Assembly: GCA_964454745.1 (NCBI GenBank)
Contig: CAYVUI010000155.1
Span: 1-8,070, forward strand
From: CAYVUI01 sp964454745
GTDB taxonomy: Bacteria > Planctomycetota > Phycisphaerae > Sedimentisphaerales > Anaerohalosphaeraceae
Direction: 5' to 3'
Length of the DNA stretch: 8,070 nt
Position 1 is the first letter of the stretch; each line of letters begins with the position of its first letter. Below, piece after piece: positions 1 through 5,895 of the stretch. The position numbers were made by a program, and so were the translations under genes. The notes beneath the pieces were generated by a model. The model had not been told where the DNA came from, did no database searches, and worked only from the letters and a program-made list of their open reading frames with translations.

Positions 1-831
1 GGCCAGGATCGCCACTTCGCGAACGTAATTCTGGTAGGTGATTTTGATCGGCTCAAACGCGGTATCGGTAAACTGCCGCACGCCCTTCCAGCTGCCGACA
101 GTCACCCCCTCCGCAAAGGTATTCACACGGTCATAAGGTTGCCAGTCGGCACGCTTTACCCCCCAGGTGTTATTCTTGAGGCTCTCAAGCTCCTGCCGAC
201 TTGCAACGTCAAAAAGGCCGCGTGCGATGATGTCTTCCCAGCTCAGCGCAACGCTGATCTCAATAGGTTTTCGCTCAGTGTTAACCGCGGTCACCTCGAA
301 CCACGCGACCGGCAGCGATGAATCCTTGCGATTGTGCGGCACACAGCCGGAGTAGCCATACAGCGACAAGCGGGCTTTCTGCTGACCATGATCCTCGGTA
401 AAACCAACCCGTGCCGTCGGGAAAAGTCCGCGGTAGCTGGTATGGTCAAAGCCTCGCATCCCGGCGTATTCGCCTGAATCCCGCACCATGCGGCGGACCG
501 TTATGCGGTCGTCCCGCGTGTTGTTCTCCCATACCGCGAAAAAGCCGGCACGGGTATCCTTAATCACGCCGTCTTCGTGCGTGTTATTGAGCGCGATTCG
601 TGTGAAACGCCCGTCCGGAGCCAGGCCAAAGCACCCCGTACCCAGGCCGCCAAACGGCACACCGCTTGGCCCGATATGATCGCGAAGGTTCAGGTAATTA
701 TAATCGCCGCCCCCGCCGGTGACCGTTCCGAAAAAGCTCGTATTGGCGGCATCAGCGCCGTAATCGGGCACCTGCGCCGCGGCAAACGAACAAACCACTC
801 CCACTAAAATGACACAAAACGCATTTCTCAT
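1..831 (-). CDS. GH116-type (GBA2-like) exported glycoside hydrolase, N-terminal part
   Basis: Partial gene: it starts at 829-831 (ATG) and runs off the left edge, giving 277 residues without a stop. Residues 1-19 (MRNAFCVILVGVVCSFAAA) look like a Sec signal peptide with cleavage near Ala19-Gln20, so the product is probably periplasmic or secreted. Residues 57-83 (GVPFGGLGTGCFG, then DGRFTRIALNN) and about 160-200 (GCVPHNRKDSSLPVAWFEV, then ISVALSWED) match the N-terminal beta-sandwich domain of GH116, the family of non-lysosomal glucosylceramidase GBA2 and bacterial beta-glucosidases/xylosidases. The catalytic (alpha/alpha)6 barrel and its acid pair lie beyond the window, so activity and substrate cannot be checked. 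An AGGAAAG ribosome site precedes the ATG. The gene sits 46 bp downstream of a sodium/sugar symporter on the same strand, suggesting that sugar released outside is imported by its neighbour. Family confidence is high; substrate is unknown. Confidence 0.85.
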   Translation of the reverse strand, partial: MRNAFCVILVGVVCSFAAAQVPDYGADAANTSFFGTVTGGGGDYNYLNLRDHIGPSGVPFGGLGTGCFGLAPDGRFTRIALNNTHEDGVIKDTRAGFFAVWENNTRDDRITVRRMVRDSGEYAGMRGFDHTSYRGLFPTARVGFTEDHGQQKARLSLYGYSGCVPHNRKDSSLPVAWFEVTAVNTERKPIEISVALSWEDIIARGLFDVASRQELESLKNNTWGVKRADWQPYDRVNTFAEGVTVGSWKGVRQFTDTAFEPIKITYQNYVREVAILA

Positions 832-846
832 TGCAACTTTCCTTTT

Positions 847-859
847 GTTAACGATTAAC
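847..859. promoter_or_regulatory. 13-bp dyad upstream of the GH116 gene
   Basis: Perfect dyad GTTAA-CGA-TTAAC in the short gap between the symporter stop and the GH116 start. Its core TAACGATTA recurs in the divergent region at 5816-5824. It could be a regulator site or a small mRNA hairpin near the GH116 ribosome site. No regulator gene is in the window, so function is inference. Confidence 0.3.
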
Positions 860-877
860 TGTACCTAAAACTTATCT

Positions 878-2557
878 TCAATTCAGCCAGAAGCTGAAAT
901 ACAAATACACTGCCAAAACCAGTCCAAGCACGCCCGCGGTCGCCAGCACGTCCCACTTGTTCCAGCTTTCACGATTTTCCTTTTTGTCTTCCTCGGTCGC
1001 GGTCGCGTAGGTCAGGTTCACGATCTTTGACGGATCGGGGGCCCTGGTCATCATCGAAACGCCGACGATTACCGCAACGCTGATCGCCATCAGCCAGCCG
1101 GACGCGTACAGGAAGTTGTAGTCGCCGATATACGCAAGGAGTGAGCCTTCCGTGAACATGCCCGCGCCGGCCATGCCCTGGATCGTCAGTTTGGCCATGC
1201 CCACGATAAACCCGATCACCAGCCCGGCCACCGCACCCTGGGCATTGATCCGCTTACAGAACAGGCCCAGCAGGAACACCGCGGTAATCGGCGGTGCCAG
1301 GTAGCCCTGGACGCTCTGGAGGTACTGGTACAGGCCGCCGCCCGCGATCATCGGCATCACCGGGATCCACAACAGGCCCAGGCCTACGACCACACCCGTT
1401 GCCAGCCGGCCGATATGTACGAGCATGCCCTCCGAAGCGGTCGGATGCAGCTTTTTATAGATATCCACGGTAAACAGCGACGCGCACGAGTTAAACAGCG
1501 ACGAAAGCGAACTCATCAGCGCCGCCAACAGCCCGCCGACGACCAGGCCGCGAAGCCCCACCGGCAACAGCGTGGAAACCATCGTCGGAAAGACCATATC
1601 GCCTACGATATCGCCATCCTCGGTCGGAATCGCGATCACGCCCTTCTGGTGCAGGGCATAACCGATCAGGCCCGGTACGAGGAAGATCATCACCGGCCAG
1701 ACTTTGAGAAAACCGCCCCAGATCGCGCCGCGGCGGGAATTTTGCAGATTCTTGGCCGAGAGCGTCCGCTGGACGATGTACTGATCCGTACACCAGTACC
1801 AGATGCCCACCACCGGCGAGGCGATCAGGATGCCCAGCCACGGGAAATCCGGGTCGGACATCGGCCGCCAGAGTGCGAACTGCACGGAATTGGTCTTGCA
1901 GACGCTGACCAGCTCGCCCCAGCCGCCCAGCTTGCTCAGCCCGATTGCCGTGATAAAGAACGAACCGACCAGCAGGATGATCGACTGGGCCGTGTCGGTA
2001 TACAGCACCGCGCGAAGCCCGCCGAAAATGGTGTAAACCCCTGTCAGCACAACCGTTGCAATTGCCCCGATCCAGAACGGGCCGATGTGATTGCCCATAA
2101 TCGTCAGGCTCATCTCGGGCAGCAATGTCTCAAAGACCATCGCACCGGCGTAGACCGTAACCGAGACCTTCGTGACTACGTAGGCGATCAGCGAAACGAC
2201 CGAGAGAATCCATCGGGCAGTGGAGTTGAAGCGTTTTTCGAGGAACTCGGGCATGGTATACACCCCCGAGCGGTAGTAAAACGGCACGAAAATCCAGGCG
2301 AGCATAATCATGATCCAGGCGTGCAGCTCCCAGTGGGCCATCGCCATGCCGCTCTCGGTTCCCTGCCCGGCCAGGCCGACGATGTGCTCCGAGCCGATAT
2401 TCGACGCGAAAAGCGACGCCCCAATCGCGAACCAGCCGACATTGCGCCCCGCAAGGAAATAATCTTCCGAGGTGTTCTGCCGGCGCGAAGACCACCAGAC
2501 CACGAGAATCAAACAAAAGAAGTACCCCCCGATAACCGCCCAGTCAATCCAATGCAT
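878..2557 (-). CDS. SGLT-type sodium/sugar symporter (SSS/SLC5 family)
   Basis: A 559-residue inner-membrane protein with many hydrophobic segments and a final helix near residues 536-557, fitting the 14-helix layout of SGLT proteins. It should take up a hexose with sodium. Signature segments are close to animal SGLT1 and Vibrio SGLT: ASNIGSEHIVGLAG (51-64), WELHAW (76-81), WYWCTDQYIVQRTLSAKN (253-270), GGFLKVWP (281-288), ALMSSLSSLFNS (346-357) and YLQSVQGYLAPP (412-423). By motif alignment His58, Glu77, Trp255, Lys285 and Gln414 correspond to sugar-site residues His83, Glu102, Trp291, Lys321 and Gln457 of SGLT1. Ser349 and Ser350 match the sodium-site serines. Vibrio SGLT has Gln where this protein has His58. 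The start has AGAGG about 6 bases upstream. It is the first gene of a likely two-gene unit with the GH116 hydrolase. The exact sugar is not readable from sequence, but glucose or galactose is most likely. Confidence 0.93.
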   Translation of the reverse strand: MHWIDWAVIGGYFFCLILVVWWSSRRQNTSEDYFLAGRNVGWFAIGASLFASNIGSEHIVGLAGQGTESGMAMAHWELHAWIMIMLAWIFVPFYYRSGVYTMPEFLEKRFNSTARWILSVVSLIAYVVTKVSVTVYAGAMVFETLLPEMSLTIMGNHIGPFWIGAIATVVLTGVYTIFGGLRAVLYTDTAQSIILLVGSFFITAIGLSKLGGWGELVSVCKTNSVQFALWRPMSDPDFPWLGILIASPVVGIWYWCTDQYIVQRTLSAKNLQNSRRGAIWGGFLKVWPVMIFLVPGLIGYALHQKGVIAIPTEDGDIVGDMVFPTMVSTLLPVGLRGLVVGGLLAALMSSLSSLFNSCASLFTVDIYKKLHPTASEGMLVHIGRLATGVVVGLGLLWIPVMPMIAGGGLYQYLQSVQGYLAPPITAVFLLGLFCKRINAQGAVAGLVIGFIVGMAKLTIQGMAGAGMFTEGSLLAYIGDYNFLYASGWLMAISVAVIVGVSMMTRAPDPSKIVNLTYATATEEDKKENRESWNKWDVLATAGVLGLVLAVYLYFSFWLN

Positions 2558-2662
2558 AGCTTGCCTCTTTCAAAAAAATGACGCTTCCATTCCAGATGCA
2601 CTATACCTTATATCTCTCCCGCTCCTCCGATTTCCATTACATCTGTTAACGTACCCGCAGAA

Positions 2663-2690
2663 ATCTTAGCAAAATCCGGACATTTGTCAA
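2663..2690 (-). promoter_or_regulatory. Candidate sigma70-like promoter for the symporter-GH116 unit
   Basis: On the minus strand a perfect TTGACA (2685-2690) is followed after 16 bp by TAAGAT (2663-2668). A start of transcription near 2655 would give a leader of about 100 bases before the symporter ATG. The boxes are strong, but no experimental support is visible. Confidence 0.5.
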
Positions 2691-2706
2691 CGAAAAGCCA
2701 TGTTTT

Positions 2707-2731
2707 CAGGGTTTCCGACACAGAAACGCTG
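2707..2731. promoter_or_regulatory. 25-bp dyad between divergent promoters
   Basis: Interrupted palindrome CAG-g-GTTTC, 7-base spacer, GAAAC-g-CTG, with eight paired positions per arm and one G/G mismatch. It lies between the -35 boxes of the two divergent promoter candidates (16 bp from one, 7 bp from the other), a usual place for a shared operator. On the plus strand it is followed by five T (2732-2736), so it could instead be a terminator of antisense transcripts entering from the symporter region. Confidence 0.4.
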
Positions 2732-2738
2732 TTTTTGC

Positions 2739-2767
2739 TTGCCACCGCTTTAGGATTGGGGTATATT
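2739..2767 (+). promoter_or_regulatory. Candidate sigma70-like promoter for the membrane-protein pair
   Basis: TTGCCA (2739-2744), a 17-bp spacer, then TATATT (2762-2767). Transcription would begin near 2774, leaving about 32 bases including the AAGGAGG ribosome site at 2788-2794 before the ATG at 2806. Confidence 0.5.
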
Positions 2768-2805
2768 TCAGACCAAATCAATACAAAAAGGAGGCAACTA
2801 TCAAT

Positions 2806-3441
2806 ATGACAAAAAAGGAATTTATCTACCTTGGCATCCGGATTATTGGATTCTATTGGCTATTACAACTTGCCGTTTCTGCAGTTAGTTTGATATGGAA
2901 CCTGGGATACACACTGCTTTTATTTATACGGAATTCAAACAATCCATCGTTTTATCAACAATTACCTAACGACCCAGACAATTATATGCTAATGATTCTA
3001 CCTTCGAATATACTCTATTTCCTGGTTCCTTTGTTTATTACTCTATATTTTCTCTATTGCGGGAAAAAGGTTTACAAGATGATTGATCATTTTACACTCT
3101 CGGACCCGGAGGATTCATCACTCCCAAAAGGTTATTCCTATTGTGAAATGTTTATACGTATTTCGGGTTTCTGGATTATCATGACCGCACTGGAAGGTGT
3201 ATTTGATCAGATTCTATTTTTTTTAGAGCACTTCATCGGAAATATTTTTGATTCATACAATTATGAAACTCCCACCGAAGGATTGAGCCTGTGGCATTTT
3301 AGTTTCCTTTTGACAATCATTCCTGCTGTTGTGGTCAACAGTCTTGTGGCCTGGTACCTGCTAAAAAAGGGCAAATTCCTTATTGATCTTCTTCACCGCT
3401 TCTGGCAGAAAGCACTTGCAGGAGAAAAAACAAATGGATAA
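2806..3441 (+). CDS. Four-helix membrane protein of unknown family, paralogue 1
   Basis: I do not recognise this family. The 211-residue product has four likely membrane segments (about 12-40, 62-85, 116-140, 164-187) and no cleavable signal. The start is supported by AAGGAGG 11 bases upstream. It is a paralogue of the next gene: both begin M-x-KK-x-FIYLGIR-x-IG-x-YWL and share the GK-IDHF region near residues 86-96 and a C-terminal WYLL-x-KGK segment (183-190). The protein also repeats itself. IRIIGFYWL (11-19) resembles IRISGFWII (117-125), and YFLYCGKKVYKMIDHF (81-96) resembles WYLLKKGKFLIDLLHRF (183-199), so each half is one copy of a two-helix unit. The soluble loop between halves is acidic (SDPEDSS, 99-105). 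Its end overlaps the next start by 8 bp. It is more AT-rich than the enzyme genes. The gene is solid; function is unknown. Confidence 0.85.
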   Translation: MTKKEFIYLGIRIIGFYWLLQLAVSAVSLIWNLGYTLLLFIRNSNNPSFYQQLPNDPDNYMLMILPSNILYFLVPLFITLYFLYCGKKVYKMIDHFTLSDPEDSSLPKGYSYCEMFIRISGFWIIMTALEGVFDQILFFLEHFIGNIFDSYNYETPTEGLSLWHFSFLLTIIPAVVVNSLVAWYLLKKGKFLIDLLHRFWQKALAGEKTNG

Positions 3442-4003
3442 GAAACAATTTATCTACCTCGGTATCCGCATGATTGGCATCTACTGGCTTTTTAAAGTGC
3501 TTTTTATGGTGTTTTGGGTATTATGGGGTATGGCAGGCGGGCTGATCTGGAACTTTTCCAAAGGAATTAAAATCAGCGATTTTTTTATTTCTCTCAGCAA
3601 CTTTCGTTCATTACCCCTGGAGCTTTTCTTTGCGATCTATTTTCTTGTTTTTGGAAAACGGGCGTTCAAAATCGTTGACCATTTCACCCGAACGGATTTG
3701 CAGGAACTGTCACCGCCCCCAGGCCGCTGGCACTGCGAAGCGTCCGTCAGGCTGATCGGGATCTGGAGTATCACTACGCTGATTGTGAGCCTTGTCCAAT
3801 TTCTGGCAAGCCCCTTCATGTACTATCGAGTTTCTTCACAAATGATACAGCCACAAATCCTCTTCATTCAGAGCAGCCCACTGGTATTTTACGCCCTGCT
3901 TACCTGGTATCTGCTGGCAAAGGGGAAATGGCTGATCAATCTTCTGAATCGTGTGTGGGAGAACGCTAAATGCCAGCCAGAGCAAAGATCAGAGAATATC
4001 TGA
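3434..4003 (+). CDS. Four-helix membrane protein of unknown family, paralogue 2
   Basis: A 189-residue paralogue of the preceding gene, also of unknown function. I chose the ATG at 3434, which aligns with the first paralogue (MDKKQFIYLGIRMIGIYWL against MTKKEFIYLGIRIIGFYWL) and has AGGAG at 3420-3424. An in-frame ATG at 3383 would only add 17 residues read from inside the upstream gene. Membrane segments are likely at about 12-40, 58-74, 104-126 and 145-163. The internal two-fold repeat is present here too: IRMIGIYWL (11-19) with VRLIGIWSI (105-113), and IYFLVFGKRAFKIVDHF (68-84) with TWYLLAKGKWLINLLNRVW (157-175). The 8-bp overlap with the first gene suggests coupled translation and a joint product, perhaps a heteromer. 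The C-terminus is short and polar. It ends 18 bp from the convergent DUF2442 gene, with no convincing terminator between them. Confidence 0.83.
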   Translation: MDKKQFIYLGIRMIGIYWLFKVLFMVFWVLWGMAGGLIWNFSKGIKISDFFISLSNFRSLPLELFFAIYFLVFGKRAFKIVDHFTRTDLQELSPPPGRWHCEASVRLIGIWSITTLIVSLVQFLASPFMYYRVSSQMIQPQILFIQSSPLVFYALLTWYLLAKGKWLINLLNRVWENAKCQPEQRSENI

Positions 4004-4021
4004 AGTTCAATTTCCTTTTGC

Positions 4022-4255
4022 CTAGTCTCCGATACCCAGCAATAAGTTTTTCACACTGACGTCTTCGTCGATCTCTTCCCAGTGCAGGCCGGTTCCGCCA
4101 CCGCTGATAGTCAATCGTTTTCTCTGATCACCGGTGGCTTTGAGCAGCCTTGGAAAATATGCCAGCGGCACGCCCAGGCATCGCCCGTCCGCAAGTTCTA
4201 CCCACATGAAATCACTCTCAAATCGAACGCTTTTTGCTAACGTAATATTTTTCAT
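4022..4255 (-). CDS. DUF2442 family protein
   Basis: A 77-residue protein matching the DUF2442 pattern: an N-terminal strand pair, ADGRCLGVPLAYFPRL (22-37), ATGDQRKRL (40-48), then G-x-GLHWEEIDEDVSVKNLL ending near residue 72. These small domains often sit next to a DUF4160 protein and are sometimes described as antitoxin-like, but their function is not settled. No DUF4160 gene is next to this one. The upstream neighbour is a lipoprotein gene 10 bp away on the same strand, and the GH130 gene precedes that, so all three may share a transcript. I see no good ribosome site before the ATG, so translation may depend on the upstream gene. Base composition is intermediate, unlike the very AT-rich lipoprotein gene. 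Confidence 0.82.
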   Translation of the reverse strand: MKNITLAKSVRFESDFMWVELADGRCLGVPLAYFPRLLKATGDQRKRLTISGGGTGLHWEEIDEDVSVKNLLLGIGD

Positions 4256-4265
4256 AGCAAAGAAC

Positions 4266-4721
4266 TTAATTCAGTTCCCACTTTCCAGAAATAGCAGAAT
4301 CCTTCTTGTCTTGATATTTTTTAAACACTGAGTTATCGTTTAACGAAATTGAAATTACTATGTCCGCAACAGGACTATCATATTTTGCTTTAATTACATC
4401 TTCGTTCCAATCCAAAATTATATAATCAAATGTCTGATTATATAATAAGCTGTGTTCAATAATACTCGTTTCTCCAGGAACCCACAATAGAGACTGGGTT
4501 TCAATACAACTCATGTCATTCTTATCACATACAATAGATGAAAAGTTAACTTTTGAAATAATTTTTGGATTTCTATTTGATATTAATTTCCAACTTCCCT
4601 CAACCATTACTATATCACCTTTATTATTTACACTTTTTGAAGGCGTTCTGACAGAATCAATTTTTGAACATCCCACAAAAAAACATATGATTAAAACCAA
4701 AACAAAAAAATCCCTACTCAT
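4266..4721 (-). CDS. Small AT-rich lipoprotein of unknown function
   Basis: A 151-residue protein with a hydrophobic N-terminus (residues 5-17) ending in the lipobox-like FVGC, so Cys18 is probably lipidated and the mature protein anchored in a membrane facing the periplasm or outside. Two further cysteines (65, 72) could form a disulfide. The mature part looks beta-rich. It has a GSWKLIS segment at 42-48, reminiscent of the Gly-x-Trp start of lipocalin-like barrels, and ends GKWELN, but this is only a resemblance. GGAGTAAG upstream of the ATG overlaps the stop of the GH130 gene 5 bp away, which suggests coupled translation. The gene is about 30% G+C, far below its GH130 neighbour, suggesting separate origin. 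No functional assignment is possible. Confidence 0.75.
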   Translation of the reverse strand: MSRDFFVLVLIICFFVGCSKIDSVRTPSKSVNNKGDIVMVEGSWKLISNRNPKIISKVNFSSIVCDKNDMSCIETQSLLWVPGETSIIEHSLLYNQTFDYIILDWNEDVIKAKYDSPVADIVISISLNDNSVFKKYQDKKDSAISGKWELN

Positions 4722-4726
4722 AGTTC

Positions 4727-5773
4727 TTACTCCAGCGTATCCAGAATCTTCTCCACGGTTGTCTCGGCCCCGGCGGTGTATTCATCCGCTGCGCCGTAAT
4801 AGATAATCACCCGGCCGTCCTCGAAATCCACCGCACCGCAGGAGAAGACCACGTTACCGAAAAAGCCGTTGACCTCGTAATCGGCTTCCGGGCTCATCAG
4901 CGGCACGCGCGAACGGCCCAGCACCTTCCACGGCTCATTTGCATCAAGCAGCGCAGCCCCGAGGAAGTAATGCCCCTGGTCGTCCGTACCGTGGTAGATC
5001 TCCAGCCAGCCGCCGTCCACGCGGAACGGCACGCAGCTTCCGCCGGTTTTGGCACAGTCAAAATACCCCTCCCGCGGCAGGAACAGCTCGCGGTGCTCGC
5101 CCCAGTAGATGCCGTCCTTCGAGCCGGCCAGCCACACCGTCGGCACGCCGATATACCTGGGCACCGGTCGGTGCAGGGCCCAGAATTTGCCCCCGATCTT
5201 CTCTGGGAACAGGGCCACATCCAGGTTCTCCGGGCAGAAAATGATCCCGTGCCGCTCAAAGCTTACGAAATCCCGCGTTGTCAGCAGCGCCGTCGCGATC
5301 GCATTGGCGGACACCACCTTATACGTGATATAATACACCTCGCCGATCCGGGTGATCCGCGGATCCTCGAGGCCAAACGTCTCGTACCACTCATTCGGCC
5401 AGATCCAGGGCTTTTCGTCCACCTCAAAATGCACGCCGTCCCTGCTCCGTGCCAGCCGCAAATGCGACAAACTCGTCAAAAACACCTTTCCCTTGTACTG
5501 AAACGACCGCGAATCCGGCACAAATACATCCGGATCGTCATCTTTCACGCGAAAATGCTCCACTTCCGCAGTGCCGGGGATCGCAATCGGGGCGATCTGC
5601 TCGCCGGGCTTTTTGTCGGCCGGACGTTCGGCCACACGCAAAAGCAGCAGAATCTCGTCTCCAAACCGCACCGCAGCCGGGTTAAACGCACAAACGACCT
5701 CGTAATCGGGCCGGCTGGGCTTTACATCCGAGGGCCGGATGATCGGATTTTCCGCGAATCGTTCAACAAGCAT
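4727..5773 (-). CDS. GH130 family beta-mannoside hydrolase or phosphorylase
   Basis: A 348-residue five-bladed beta-propeller enzyme of family GH130, which acts on beta-mannosides. I chose the ATG at 5773 because AAAGGAG lies just upstream; an in-frame ATG at 5794 would put that site inside the gene. The family signature FGLEDPRIT is at 133-141, with the conserved acidic pair Glu136-Asp137. Further motifs are LFPEKIGGKFWALHRP (188-203), AKTGGSCVPF (241-250), GGWLEIYHG (254-262) and a C-terminal YYGAAD (325-330). Against the second GH130 here, Arg202, Lys242 and His261 are kept, but the Arg-Asn pair used for phosphate binding in phosphorylases is replaced by Leu184-Asp185. GH130 enzymes lacking phosphate-site residues are known hydrolases of beta-1,2-mannosides, so a mannosidase is possible. 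No signal peptide is present, so it is cytoplasmic. It is transcribed away from the GT4-GH130 pair and leads the lipoprotein and DUF2442 genes. Family is sure; the mechanism is inference. Confidence 0.9.
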   Translation of the reverse strand: MLVERFAENPIIRPSDVKPSRPDYEVVCAFNPAAVRFGDEILLLLRVAERPADKKPGEQIAPIAIPGTAEVEHFRVKDDDPDVFVPDSRSFQYKGKVFLTSLSHLRLARSRDGVHFEVDEKPWIWPNEWYETFGLEDPRITRIGEVYYITYKVVSANAIATALLTTRDFVSFERHGIIFCPENLDVALFPEKIGGKFWALHRPVPRYIGVPTVWLAGSKDGIYWGEHRELFLPREGYFDCAKTGGSCVPFRVDGGWLEIYHGTDDQGHYFLGAALLDANEPWKVLGRSRVPLMSPEADYEVNGFFGNVVFSCGAVDFEDGRVIIYYGAADEYTAGAETTVEKILDTLE

Positions 5774-5814
5774 CTTGTCTCCTTTCCATTCCACGTTACA
5801 ATATCCCCAACGGG

Positions 5815-5825
5815 CTAACGATTAG
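5815..5825. promoter_or_regulatory. 11-bp dyad in the GH130/GT4 divergent region
   Basis: CTAA-CGA-TTAG, a dyad with the same TAACGATTA core as the one at 847-859 before the GH116 gene. It lies between the two divergently read enzyme genes and could be a shared operator. I do not see a convincing -35/-10 pair for either gene in this 122-bp region, although AT-rich boxes such as TATAGA at 5826-5831 are present. Confidence 0.3.
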
Positions 5826-5844
5826 TATAGATGAGATGCCAATG

Positions 5845-5878
5845 CGGGCAAGCGAAAAGTCGCCCGGTTTTTCGCCCG
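5845..5878 (+). promoter_or_regulatory. Competing hairpins in the leader of the GT4-GH130 pair
   Basis: The segment before the GT4 ribosome site can fold in mutually exclusive ways. CGGGC (5845-5849) can pair with GCCCG at 5862-5866, giving a 5-bp GC stem followed by G and five T, which resembles a weak intrinsic terminator. Alternatively GCGAAAA (5852-5858) pairs perfectly with TTTTCGC (5869-5875), which would break the first stem. The heptamer TCGCCCG is present twice (5860-5866, 5872-5878). This resembles an attenuator, but the stems are short and no ligand or leader peptide is evident. Confidence 0.3.
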
Positions 5879-5895
5879 AAAACAAGGATACCGAG

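Noticed and set aside
1415..2581. Long open frame of 388 codons on the plus strand opposite the symporter
   Set aside because: It is antisense to a clearly recognisable SGLT protein. Its translation is rich in Arg, His, Pro and Asp with no domain pattern, as expected from the complement of a GC-rich membrane-protein gene.
3383..3433. Upstream in-frame start for the second membrane protein
   Set aside because: It would add 17 residues read in another frame of the first gene. The ATG at 3434 has AGGAG and aligns exactly with the paralogue's start.
3989..4003. TCAGA-GAATA-TCTGA dyad at the end of the second membrane-protein gene as a terminator
   Set aside because: The stem is only 5 bp, AT-rich, lies within the coding region and lacks a compact T run directly after it.
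4022..4721. Toxin-antitoxin module made of the DUF2442 and lipoprotein genes
   Set aside because: The partner carries a lipoprotein signal and has no toxin-like motif; no DUF4160 or other toxin gene is next to it.
4970..5818. 282-codon plus-strand frame opposite the first GH130 gene
   Set aside because: The complementary strand encodes a full GH130 with motifs in order. This frame has no recognisable motif and is a composition artefact.
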